The notes beneath the pieces are model-generated. The model made no database searches. It was not told the DNA's origin and saw nothing but the letters and a program-made list of their open reading frames with translations. Below are positions 41,914 through 51,873 of a stretch of 64,000 bases of DNA, piece after piece (within the stretch, counting starts at the first letter, position 1; every line of letters begins with the position of its first letter). Both the position numbers and the translations under genes were made by a program. Origin of the DNA: Saccharomycopsis crataegensis (taxonomy: Eukaryota > Ascomycota > Saccharomycetes > Ascoideales > Saccharomycopsidaceae); contig NW_027043819.1 in assembly GCF_037102585.1 (NCBI RefSeq), forward strand, positions 124,001 to 188,000, given 5' to 3'.

Positions 41914-42124
41914 TATATTATAATTGACAGGCACTGAGAGTACCGATGAGGACTGTTGATGGAAATGATAGAGATGATAAGAAAGAAAGGCAAAACTCCC
42001 TCCCCGGGTAACACCCACCACCACCTATTAAAGGAAGTTTGAATACGAGAGGGGAAAGGGGGTGTCCCACCAAGGGAAGATAGCCAGTGTGGGTGCTGCA
42101 CCCCCTGGATGCCAACCTACCGAT

Positions 42125-42198
<74 letters not shown>

Positions 42199-42489
42199 CC
42201 TCTGTTTAATTAATAATTTTTTTTTATCCCTCAGCTTTCCTTCGCTGACAGTAATGATTCTCACGCCATTATTGCCTTCATCATCATTATCATTATTATT
42301 ATTGTTTATCACCACCACCCCTCTTCGATAAACTTCCAATTCCTAAAAACTCCTTTTGTTCCTTTTCTTCTCTCTTTTTCTAGTTGCTCTTATCCCCCTC
42401 CCCCTCCCCCTTCTATCCATCAATCAATTCTACAGTGAATAAAACTACCTGGCATATCTTGTTACTCACCCACACCATCCTTCCTTCCA
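41654..42489. other. Spacer with GA array and 61-base T run
   Basis: Gene-free spacer with an AATA array (about 41688-41706), a GA dinucleotide array at 41867-41909 and T runs at 42124-42136 and 42138-42198. The long tracts produce artificial open frames. It holds POR1 terminator and bZIP promoter. Confidence 0.6.
42138..42198 (+). repeat. 61-base uninterrupted poly-T
   Basis: A T run of 61 bases, preceded by a 13-base T run separated by one C. It is the longest homopolymer in the window and sits about 290 bases before the bZIP gene. Length may be inexact in an assembly. Confidence 0.95.
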
Positions 42490-42522
42490 ATGCAACATCA
42501 TCACCACCAACATCATCATCCC

Positions 42523-42561
<39 letters not shown>

Positions 42562-43785
42562 AATCCCGAACAGAAACAACAATATCTCCAAGATATAAAC
42601 AACTATCTTCTGCCGTCAACCACGGTCAAGGGTCAATCAATACCGAATAACATCAATCATAATAGTAACAACAACAACAGTAACAATAACAATAACAACG
42701 ACAATAACGGCTCATCATCAATGAATAATCACAACAACAACTTATACTCAATGAATTCAAACAACAGCTTCAATTTTGGCGGCCCATTCTTTGATATGGA
42801 ACACTTCCCAATCACTAACCCTCCTATTTATGAACCAGACGTACTTGCCGGCGTGGTTCGTAGAAGAGTCTCGATATCTAACGGGCAAATCGGTCAATTA
42901 AGAGACTCCCACATCCATAGTGATGATAGTACCACCGAAGATCAAATATTCACTCCTAATCATCAACCACAACCATCCATGAACCAAATACTACCCCAAG
43001 CACCACCTCCTCTATTACCTAACCAATCAACAATGCCCCACCATCAATTACAACAACAACAACAACAACAACAGCCGTTTGGGTTCCCACAGCAACAGCA
43101 AATGATAAACCAAAATCAACCGATACTACAATTCCCTCCTCAACAATACACCGCCCGGCAAGTGATTCCTAATAATACAACATCGAACAATAATAATAAT
43201 AATCCTAATTCTACCTCTGCCATCCTCAACGGCAATACTACCACTACTACTACTACTAATACTAATACTACTACTAATAATACTAATAATAATGACAATA
43301 CAAATACAAACAACAGCAATACTGTGGTGACATTACTAAACTCTCAACGTCCTATACCACCACAAACCCCAACTCTGGCCACCACCCAGCTTTCGGCCCG
43401 AGATACAAATACTTTTTTAGTCTCTCATCATCAATACCCATCTCCCCAATTATTGATGACCACAGGCACTCCTCCAGGAGCCCCGATTCCCGGTACCGCG
43501 GCCTGGAAAAGAGCACGATTATTGGAACGTAATCGAGTGGCCGCGTCCAAGTGTCGTCAAAAGAAAAAAGTTGCTCAACAACAATTGCAAGAGGAAGCCA
43601 ATGTTGCTACCAGAGAATGCAAACTATTGAGACAACGGGTCGAGTATTTGGAAAGCACCTTGGGTAAAGTGAAAGATGTTATGAGAAACCATATGAAATC
43701 ATGTAATGGGTCACTGTTGTCGATTGATATCTTGGAGGACTTTTTGAAGTTGGATGAAAAAGACCAAGTTACAAAAAAGGCTTAA
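42490..43785 (+). CDS. RCA1: bZIP transcription factor of CST6/RCA1 type
   Basis: This is a bZIP regulator in the ATF/CREB group closest to S. cerevisiae Cst6/Aca1 and C. albicans Rca1 (which controls carbonic anhydrase). The 431-aa protein begins with His/Gln-rich and Asn-rich low complexity. The basic region KRARLLERNRVAASKCRQKKK lies at 340-360, followed by a leucine zipper of about four heptads (to near 400) and KVKDVMRNHMKSC, the extra element typical of Cst6/Rca1. The NRxxAASKCR core predicts binding to TGACGTCA-type sites. N-rich and T-rich runs at about 220-285 have codon-repeat origin. The family is sure; the exact orthologue name is less so. Confidence 0.85.
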
Positions 43786-44407
43786 TAAATAGTGCATTGG
43801 TTGATTATTATTATTGTTTTTTTTTTCTCTGTTAATTAAATTTTTAATAGTTGTAAAAATGTACTATTGTTGATATACTTCTTTTTCTTCCTCTTCATGT
43901 TCTTCTTCATGTTCTTATTTCTCTCATCAAATTGACATTTGGATTATCGATAATTTTGCCTTGTGTTTTTGTTTCTCGTTGGTATCGATCGTAATATTGC
44001 CTGTTATTTATATTTTTAATTATTGTTCCTATATTGATTATTCTTTATATTTTGATTGTTCTTTATATGTTTCTGCTATTTTTTTTTTTTTTTCTTCTTT
44101 CTTGGCCACATACTATAATATACTTTGGATTCTGTTTTTGTTTTTGGCTTGCTTGTTGATTATGATTGCAGCAAATATAAGTTTACTAATAATAATAATA
44201 ATAGTAATAATAATAATGATAATAATAATATCAATTAAATTTTATCATTATCTGCTTATCAGCTGAAAAATCCGGAGTTTTTGCTCCGCAGTGCGAAAAA
44301 TGATTCATTTTTCTGTGATTTTTTTTTTTTTCCTCTTCTTCTTCTTCTTCTTTTTCTTCCTCTTCATTAAGTTGATTAATATTTTTTTTTTATCCTACAA
44401 CTAATAT
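43786..44407. other. Spacer bZIP gene to BUD16
   Basis: AT-rich, with an ATA/TAA array near 44187-44233, T runs and a TTC array near 44333-44352. Only Ile/Phe-rich chance frames occur. No gene is recognised. Confidence 0.5.
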
Positions 44408-45263
44408 ATGGAATACCCTGAAGATAAAAGAATCTTATCGATTCAATCTCACGTCACCCATGGCTTTGTTGGTAATAAAGCCGCGACTTTCCCTTTACAA
44501 TGCCTAGGATGGGACGTCGATGTCATCAACACCGTCAACTTTCTGAATCATACTGGGTATGGCACGGTGGCCGGCAGCGTGGTATCATCAACCGACCTCG
44601 AAAAACTATACCATCACATCATCACCACTACAGGATTAGAGAAATATCAATGCTTGTTGACGGGGTACATCCCCAACGCCGACCTTCTCGAGCAAATCGG
44701 CATGGTGGGCAGAGACTTGAAGCACAAGAATCCTGATCTGATCTGGCTATTGGACCCAGTGATGGGGGACGAAGGGGTCATGTACGTCGATACTTCGGTG
44801 ATCCAGGCGTATCAAAGCTTAGCTAAAAGTGGAGGAATCGATATCATCACCCCAAACCAGTACGAATTGGAACTACTCCTCGGATCCCCCATCACCACCG
44901 AACTAGAGGTCACCAAGGCATTGGACATTCTTCATCATCAATATCGTATCAAATATGTGATCATCACGCTGATATACTTGGATAATGATAAATCCAGTCT
45001 CAAAGCAGTATGCTCCGACAATGGCGATTACCATATCCTAGAGATTTCCCCGATTATCGAAGGGTATTTCACCGGGGTCGGCGATTTATTTTCGGCGTTG
45101 ACGATCGATAGAGTGTATCAACAACACCTTCATAATGGAAAAAACCACAAACAATTATACCAGTGTATTTCTGAAGTAATGCAGATAATGCATAAAGTAT
45201 TGATAATAACTAAACAGGCTAGAGAACTAGAGAATTGTTCACAAGAGGAGAAGAGTGAGAAGG

Positions 45264-45298
<35 letters not shown>

Positions 45299-45382
45299 GT
45301 GGGGAAAATCAATGATGGAACCATGAGATTCAATGAATTACGAATCATTGAGAGCAGGTATTTGTTTGATGGGAATAATTAA
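44408..45382 (+). CDS. BUD16: Pyridoxal kinase
   Basis: Bud16 phosphorylates pyridoxal and related vitamers to make pyridoxal 5'-phosphate. The 324-aa protein starts with RILSIQSHVTHGFVGNKAATFPLQCLGWDVDVINTVNF, then NHTGYG, WLLDPVMGD and ITPNQYELELLLG, all family motifs, and the FTGVGDLFSAL ATP/anion-hole signature near 220. Residue 46, encoded by CTG, is Ser in other pyridoxal kinases (FSNHTGYG), again supporting CUG = Ser. An Asp/Asn-rich insert (NNNNNNNNNN, about 287-296) lies near the C-terminus. Complete. Confidence 0.94.
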
Positions 45383-46233
45383 TATATGGTGATTCAACTA
45401 TTTTGGTGGATTGTACTAGGGATTGAAAAATTGTTTTTTTTTTTTTTTTTTTCTTTTTGTATTTATACAAATTGGAGATTATGATGAAATGGATTGCTCA
45501 TATCGTTAATATAGGAAAAGGGGTTATTTATAAAGGAAGTGGGATTATTTATCATGAATCATTTATATAAAAAGAAGAACATAAAATTCATACCATCTAA
45601 TACAATAAATAGATCTTGTTTTTTTTTTGGAAGTTTGTTTCTGATTATCAGAAACTTCAATTAATATTATTTATCATTTGGTCTTACATATTGAATCATT
45701 GACAGTATATGAATATTTAGTTAGGGATTGAAAGATGATTTACAAATAGCAAGGAAGGATCCCTGAGGTATTATTATTTACAGTGGAACACTTTTTTTTG
45801 GGTGGGAGAGAGGAGGCATTTCCAATGATTGATTTCTTCTACCTAAATGATTCATTCTTTGCAATAGAGAAAAAAAAGAAAAAAAGAATGCCATGGAGGA
45901 AATAGTCTCTTCATGGGAACCATGCATTATATATTGGATAGCATATATTAGAGTGCTTTGTTTTGGAAATAATTCCATCATATTAGTTCTTATTATCTTC
46001 TAGAACTTCAAACTTTAATGTAAAGTCTATCATCATTTCCCCTCATATCATTTTATGTTATTGTTTTTTCTAGGTCTTCGCGCTTCACATTTTACACCCC
46101 ATTGACAGCTCACTTTTAACAATTCATTTCATTTTATATCATATCATACAATAGCTAGTAGTTTCGAACCATGATATATTTATATTCCAATTCTTTCGAT
46201 TACCATCATCAAAACAAACTTATACAAAACTGC
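45383..46233. other. Convergent spacer BUD16 / 610-aa unknown
   Basis: 3'-to-3' AT-rich spacer with a T run at 45434-45452. No gene is seen; a GGTTCGAAAC stretch near 46145-46160 (minus strand) is not part of a tRNA. Confidence 0.5.
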
Positions 46234-48066
46234 TCACAAAACTTCCAACAAATTTGCAACGTTCTTGCTGATGATGTTCAATTTATCATATTGTAAAATT
46301 TGATTTAGTTTATCATCGACATCCACCGTCTTGCCTGGGTTACGATGCCGTAGATTATCCTTGATGATCAACTTGAGATTTTCAATCTTGTATTCTTCGG
46401 CCCGCGATACCAACGCAAGGAATTCTTTTTTATCATCCATCACCGATTTTCGAAACATTTCTGATAATCCTCCTCCTGTCAGTAAAGTGTTGTAAGAGAT
46501 CCACCATTGTAGAATATAATATATCGCCAAGTTCACTTTGAGTAATCGATCGTATAGCGAGCGATGTTGCTTAATTGACTGATCAAGCTCCTGCAAACTC
46601 AAATGTTGTTGTTCATCGGTATCGTTATCCTCAGATATCGACGACATGAATTCCGCAGAAGTGTTGTTGGATTTCCACACCAATGCTGGCTCTACTTCTA
46701 ATAGCACAAATAAATTATCACGATTCAATAGTTTATGAGAGATAATTGTCAAATCAACATCGGTGTAAGTGAGGGGGAAAGTGTTTTTGAATTTCATCGA
46801 GCTGGAAACCGTGGATAACATTTGGATCGCCGCTTGAAGTAGCATGGTATCTAATGATTTGTTGGATTTGATACCATTACATCCCGAGGCATCGAAAAGA
46901 TTCAAATCGTCATTTGACAACGACAGTTGGGGTACGGTTACCATTGCCGCCGCCGCAGAAACTGACGAGTGGTTCAAGAAAAAAAAATCCGCTAGTTCCA
47001 AGAACGTGAACGCTTTAAAATATTTCAATAATTCATGACCGATCATTTCTTTCACCATTTCCGTCCGGAAATCCGCATCAAGGTATTGATAGATCAACAA
47101 CACAATTTTTTTTTGGAAGTACACCACATCGGCATCATGAAGGGTCGTCGGGCAAGATTCTTCTTCTTCTTCTTCTTCTTCTTCAATGATCGCCCGAGAA
47201 ATCCCTGGACGTAATTCGTCTTCGTACACCATATCGGAGAAAATCACGCTGGTTTTCTTGATATCATTGATATTATCCAAATGATTGATAAACACATGTT
47301 CTAAAGCTCGACGCACAAAAGTACGATGGCCCAAATGACCAAGAAACCTGGCGATGATCGAATTGCTCACTGACGACTCGTCGATTCTCGTAGATAAATC
47401 AAGATGCATCACGTTCACTAACCAATTTATCACCGGGAACCAGGTTTGCCAAGCTGCTTTACGAACCACCTGCTCATTTGCAGTAAGTTGAGACGAACTA
47501 TCCAAATACTTGGAGCAGTCGATCGGCCAACCAATGAGTCTCCAAGGCCCATTTTTCACCGCGATCATCAAAGGAGAATGGCCAATGATTTTTTGCAGTT
47601 TGAGCCTATCAATGATGGGGGATGAAGAAGAAGAAGAAGAAGAAGAAGAAGAAGAAGAAGAAGAAGAAAAAGATTTACTGGGACAGAGTAAGTTTTCGAC
47701 GGTGGAAATCATTGAGGCGCTGAGAATTGCTTGGTCTTGGGGTAGTATGATTTGGGAATCTGTTTTGGGTTGGGAAATCTGGTAGAACTGCGCCAACAAC
47801 CTAATGGCTCGGCCATTGATTGGCAAATGTGGCAGTCTAAAGTTCCCGTCGTATACCGTTGCCACCACCAATTTATCATTGGCAATTGGCCCAAGCAGGG
47901 CCAAAGTGAGTAAATGGTGAAGGATCACTGGCGATGGGGATTTGTAGAGGTACGGAAGGTCCGAAAGGAAAGAAGTTTCATAAAATGATAATAAAGTGGT
48001 GTATTGGCCATCGGAAAGAAGGGATTCTGCTTCTTTGAGTTGAAGCAGATAATTCTTTGCCGTCAT
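46234..48066 (-). CDS. Protein of unknown function (610 aa)
   Basis: I do not recognise this protein. It is 610 aa, non-repetitive and helix-rich apart from a poly-Ser run (about 133-148) and a poly-Glu patch (EEEEEEEE, about 296-304). No signal peptide or membrane segment is evident. Features such as AIRLLAQFYQISQPK, FLGHLGHRTFVRRALEHVFINHL and ELLKYFKAFTFLELADFFFL suggest an alpha-solenoid or helical scaffold. Long uninterrupted coding with normal codon use and a start ATG soon after the spacer show it is a real gene. It is divergent from the carrier gene at 48667. A fast-evolving housekeeping subunit is possible but not shown. Confidence 0.78.
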   Translation of the reverse strand: MTAKNYLLQLKEAESLLSDGQYTTLLSFYETSFLSDLPYLYKSPSPVILHHLLTLALLGPIANDKLVVATVYDGNFRLPHLPINGRAIRLLAQFYQISQPKTDSQIILPQDQAILSASMISTVENLLCPSKSFSSSSSSSSSSSSSSSSPIIDRLKLQKIIGHSPLMIAVKNGPWRLIGWPIDCSKYLDSSSQLTANEQVVRKAAWQTWFPVINWLVNVMHLDLSTRIDESSVSNSIIARFLGHLGHRTFVRRALEHVFINHLDNINDIKKTSVIFSDMVYEDELRPGISRAIIEEEEEEEEESCPTTLHDADVVYFQKKIVLLIYQYLDADFRTEMVKEMIGHELLKYFKAFTFLELADFFFLNHSSVSAAAAMVTVPQLSLSNDDLNLFDASGCNGIKSNKSLDTMLLQAAIQMLSTVSSSMKFKNTFPLTYTDVDLTIISHKLLNRDNLFVLLEVEPALVWKSNNTSAEFMSSISEDNDTDEQQHLSLQELDQSIKQHRSLYDRLLKVNLAIYYILQWWISYNTLLTGGGLSEMFRKSVMDDKKEFLALVSRAEEYKIENLKLIIKDNLRHRNPGKTVDVDDKLNQILQYDKLNIISKNVANLLEVL

Positions 48067-48666
48067 TTTGATTTGGGAAATTGTTACTAAATATATATAA
48101 TGATGATTGATTGTTGTGGTTCTATTGTTTAGCTGGGATGTGGATATTTTTTTTTTTTGCAGGGAGGGTGAGGAAGGAATAGATATACAAAGTATTCATA
48201 TATATATATATATATATAAGGAGAATGCCAGAGATGGCAATGGGGGAAACCAGCGTCTTCTGTCCTATTGATTCTTACCACGGTGATTGATGATTGATTG
48301 ATTGATTGATTCAATTCCTCCAGTGTTTTTTTGTTTTTTTTGGCTTGAAAAAACGTAAATAAATTTTCAGGGAAACAAAAAAAAAAAAAAAAAAAATCCG
48401 ACGTTTTTACCCCAGATTACCTACACCCAAAAACGACCCACCAACTAAATAAAATATCTCTTTTTCAATCTTTCCTAGAATAACTGCTACCTATAATAGA
48501 ACTGCCTACTTTTTGTGAAATATCTTGACGGCTCTTACGTGTGGGCACCTATTATTATTATTATAATTACAGATCTTCAAACCCATAGTACCGATCAATA
48601 CCCCTCCCTCCACATAATATATATAATAAATAAATATCACCCCTCCAAACCAAGCCAAACACCATC
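48067..48666. promoter_or_regulatory. Divergent upstream region 610-aa unknown / carrier
   Basis: No gene. Contains a TA array at 48199-48218, a GATT/ATTG array near 48283-48310 and an A run at 48378-48396. Confidence 0.45.
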
Positions 48667-49626
48667 ATGTCAGAAATTGTCGTGGTTGCCGAAGAAAATG
48701 CCAAACCTTTCCTCAAACAAGATCTTACCGCGTCGTTTATCGCTGGCGGGGTGTCTGGTGCATTTTCACGAACCGTGGTATCACCGTTTGAACGAGCCAA
48801 GATTCTTTTCCAAGTCCAAGGTCCGGGGGCTGGGAACTACCAAGGCATTTTCTCCACGATATATAACATGTGGAAAGAAGAAGGAGCAGCCGGGCTCTTC
48901 AGAGGGAACGGGATCAACTGTGTCAGGGTATTCCCGTACCAAGCGGTGCAATTCGTGACGTTTCAGTACTTGAAAACCGAGATCTTGACCCACCATAACG
49001 ATTCTACCATTGATCAACTTACTACGGTAGAAAGATTGGGGGCTGGTGCCATAGCAGGAACAATTAGCGTGTTAGCGACATACCCAATGGATTTGGTGCG
49101 GACCAGACTTTCGATCCAAACCGCCCAAAATTTGGCCAAACTTAAACAATCAAAAATCAACTTGACGGTGGTAAAACCTCCTGGATTCTGGCAGTTATTC
49201 GGCAAAGTATACGCCACCGAAGGAGGGTTATTGGGACTTTATCGGGGTTTTTACCCAACGACTCTAGGAGTGGCTCCGTACGTTGCCATCAACTTTGCAG
49301 TATACGAAAAAATGAAGGATTTATGGCCCGATAATACTAATCCGTTGATGAATTTGGCCAATGGGGCATTGGCTGGGGGGACGGCACAAACCATCACCTA
49401 CCCATTTGATTTACTCAGAAGACGGTTCCAAGTGTTGACGATGGGGAACAATGAATTGGGGTTCCAATACACCTCGGTATGGAATGCGTTGGTGACGATC
49501 GGGAAAAAAGAAGGGTTTAAAGGATACTACAAAGGGTTGACTGCGAATTTGTTCAAGGTTATTCCCTCGATGGCCGTGGGTTGGTTGACGTTTGAGACGG
49601 TGAAGGATGCAATTGTAAATTATTGA
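48667..49626 (+). CDS. Mitochondrial carrier, APS/PAPS type (YPR011C)
   Basis: A mitochondrial inner-membrane carrier of the SLC25 family closest to S. cerevisiae YPR011C, which transports adenosine 5'-phosphosulfate and PAPS. The 319-aa protein has three repeats, each with a Px[D/E]xx[R/K] signature: SPFERAKI, YPMDLVRT and YPFDLLRR. Family-like stretches include FIAGGVSGAFSRTVVSPFER, GLFRGNGINCVRVFPYQAVQF, GLYRGFYPTTLGVAPYVAINFAVYE and AGGTAQTITYPFDLLRRRFQVL, nearly identical to YPR011C. Complete, no intron. Confidence 0.92.
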   Translation: MSEIVVVAEENAKPFLKQDLTASFIAGGVSGAFSRTVVSPFERAKILFQVQGPGAGNYQGIFSTIYNMWKEEGAAGLFRGNGINCVRVFPYQAVQFVTFQYLKTEILTHHNDSTIDQLTTVERLGAGAIAGTISVLATYPMDLVRTRLSIQTAQNLAKLKQSKINLTVVKPPGFWQLFGKVYATEGGLLGLYRGFYPTTLGVAPYVAINFAVYEKMKDLWPDNTNPLMNLANGALAGGTAQTITYPFDLLRRRFQVLTMGNNELGFQYTSVWNALVTIGKKEGFKGYYKGLTANLFKVIPSMAVGWLTFETVKDAIVNY

Positions 49627-49716
49627 TAGATTATCGGTGGTGCATTTAATATTCTCCAAAAAAAAAAAAAAAAAAAAAAAAGACTTTTGGTAATTTGATA
49701 GATAGATTATTCTGAA

Positions 49717-49718
<2 letters not shown>

Positions 49719-49778
<60 letters not shown>
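49719..49778 (+). repeat. (TTA)n trinucleotide array, about 20 copies
   Basis: Roughly 60 bases of perfect TTA repeats in a 3' intergenic spacer, giving poly-Asn in the antisense frame. Confidence 0.95.
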
Positions 49779-49784
<6 letters not shown>

Positions 49785-50103
49785 TTTAAGATGTCTGGTG
49801 GTCCATCCAGATATTACTGAACATAGACTGGAATAAAGATTAGGTGAGGATCTAATAGGAAAGAGATTGTATTGTATTTGTAAGAAATGAAAGTTGGGAA
49901 ATTGCAAAATAATATTATAAGAAGCTTAAATGACTCTTTATCTTTTGATGAATTATTTATTTGTGTGGAACTAATATCCCTTCTAGTTATAAATATAATA
50001 AAAATGACTATGATTAGACGGTGAGGGTGTATCAAAAAAAATGGATAAAATTCCATACGGGATCTGATCTATATATAACCAGCAGTAATTATTCCCCTTG
50101 TAC

Positions 50104-50193
<90 letters not shown>
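50104..50193 (+). repeat. (GATA)n array, about 22 copies
   Basis: About 90 bases of perfect GATA repeats, the longest tetranucleotide microsatellite in the window. The complement encodes repeated LSIY-type peptide, a chance open frame. Confidence 0.95.
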
Positions 50194-50614
50194 TCCCGTA
50201 GCGAGTGACCAAGATGATCTAAATTCGGGCCGTGGAAACTAGAGAGTTGCTTGAAAAGGATGAGAGTCATTAATATTTTCAAATCGTAAACAATCATTAA
50301 AATTTTTGGTAAAGATTATGCTGGAATGCTATTTACGTTGGACCGTTAACAAAAAAAAAAAAAAAATTATTCTTCAAGATCTTCACAATATTGTCAACAA
50401 TTAATAAAATAGAGTTTCGTGAATAACAACCACTCACTTTTTATTATTATGTTAATATTCAAAACTGGTATCATATGATAGCTTTGTAAACACAAGTCAA
50501 ATATATATGGCTATCTACATATATAATAATAATAGTCATCATAGAATTTTTTTTTTTTCATTTCATCTAATTTTCACTTCATAAATTTCATGAACAAAAA
50601 GGGCTCACAAACAA

Positions 50615-51502
50615 TCAATCCATAGCCATCAAGTTCTCAAGAGAAACCACTTCGTTTTCAACATTAGTCCCTTCTTCCAACTTTGAAAATATCGCTTTGG
50701 CAACCTGTTGGGTGCTAATGCTAGGACTAACCAAACTTCCAATCCCAGGAACCCCATGAGCAAAATCTATCACCTTATGAAGACCCAGACGAACCGAGGT
50801 CAGATCGGTTTCATCAAACATGAATCCTGGACGAACAATCAAGTTGGTGAGGTTGGTGTGCTGCGACAATTCCATCAAATCAAATTCGGCAGCCCGCTTG
50901 GACTTCATGTATCCGCCAGGGACTATTGCGGGAGCGTTATCTGCGGAAATATACACGAACTTTGGGTGGGGGACTTTGGTGGAATTGAGGTATTCTTCGG
51001 CAAGAAGCACCGCAGACTCGTGGTTGACCTTTTCATAAGTGTCTAGTTTGCCCGAGGCCGCGGCGACTGCGTCGTCCCCGACAGATTTGTTGCCAGAAAA
51101 GCTTAGAAGGGTGTTGATGAACCCGGACCCTGGACCATTCACCACTTTTTTGTAGTTTACCTTCTCGAGGATAACCCCGATCGAATGGACAACCACGTCG
51201 GAATCCTCCAAGTAATGTTTGTAGGAGTCTGGTTGGAAGATGTTTGCTGGTCTCCAGTTGACCTTGGAGACCCATTGGGAGTCCACGGGGGAGGTTGTTG
51301 CCGGGGGTTTACCTGAACGGCTGATGATATATTTGTTAGTTGGGAATCAATGAAGATGAGGATGATAATAATAATAATGAAGAGAAACTCACGAAAGCGC
51401 GGTGACGGAGTAGCCATTGAGGATTGCGGTTTGGGCGATTCTTCTTCCAAGGAAGCCTGAGCCCCCGAGGATGGTGAGGTGTTTTGGGAGTGAGCTAGCC
51501 AT
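50615..51502 (-). CDS. COQ11: Coenzyme Q synthome NAD(P)-binding protein Coq11 (spliced)
   Basis: Coq11 (YLR290C in S. cerevisiae) is a short-chain dehydrogenase-like mitochondrial protein associated with the coenzyme Q synthome. Exon 1 (51393-51502) and exon 2 (50615-51320) give 271 aa. Exon 1 contributes the dinucleotide motif LTILGGSGFLGRRIA; the junction reads SVTAL-S-RSGKPPA, as in SVSRSGKAP of the S. cerevisiae protein. Exon 2 contains VVHSIGVILEKVNYKK, YISADNAPAIVPGGYMKSKRAAE with the YxxxK-type element, NLIVRPGFMFDE and SISTQQVAKAIF. It is divergent from MSS4. The distal frame alone lacks the nucleotide-binding motif. Confidence 0.92.
51321..51392 (-). other. COQ11: Intron of COQ11 (72 nt)
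   Basis: On the minus strand the intron starts GTGAGT and ends ATCAG, with CTAAC at 51335-51339 as the branch site. It splits a Ser codon (TC|C). The GTGAGT donor differs from the yeast GTATGT consensus. Confidence 0.92.
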
Positions 51503-51873
51503 TGTTGGTGGAGGGTGATCGGTCGACAGATAGACAGATAGACAGAAAGACAGATAGACAGATTGGATGGCGGTGAATAAATAATAGTTGGCGATGAGAA
51601 ATTGCCGCTGCTGCTGCTGCTGCTGCTGTTTGTTTGTATAGAGAGAGAGCCACGTGCCGTGGCACACCCCCCAGCAGCCACAAAAAACAAAAAACAAGAA
51701 AAAAAAAAAAAAGAAAAGGAAAAAATGCGCAACATCCCAAATTGCTGTTGTTGGCTGTCTGTCTGTCTGTCTCTGTTTCTACACGAACCGAATCCTCCCG
51801 CAAATATATATACTACAAAACACACAACGGTGTCTCCAGTCCTCATTGCTACCTCCATCCCTCCCTCCCTTCA
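51503..51873. promoter_or_regulatory. Divergent promoter COQ11 / MSS4
   Basis: Contains imperfect GACAGATA repeats (51525-51567), a CTG trinucleotide run (51605-51628), a CACGTG at 51651-51656 followed by an A-rich tract (51689-51726) and GTCT repeats (51756-51771). The MSS4 frame is open upstream without an ATG. No gene is assigned. Confidence 0.5.

Larger units (their letters stand above)
49627..50614. other. Convergent spacer with TTA and GATA arrays
   Basis: The spacer between the carrier and COQ11 3' ends has an A run (49661-49681), a TTA array (49719-49778), a GATA array (50104-50193) and an A run (50350-50366). No gene is recognised. Confidence 0.6.

Noticed and set aside
46140-46165. 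tRNA B-box-like GGTTCGAAAC
   Set aside because: The rest of the sequence does not fold into a cloverleaf and lacks an A box at the right distance.
51634-51873. Upstream in-frame extension of MSS4
   Set aside because: No ATG is present in this part, and the sequence is promoter-like with simple repeats.
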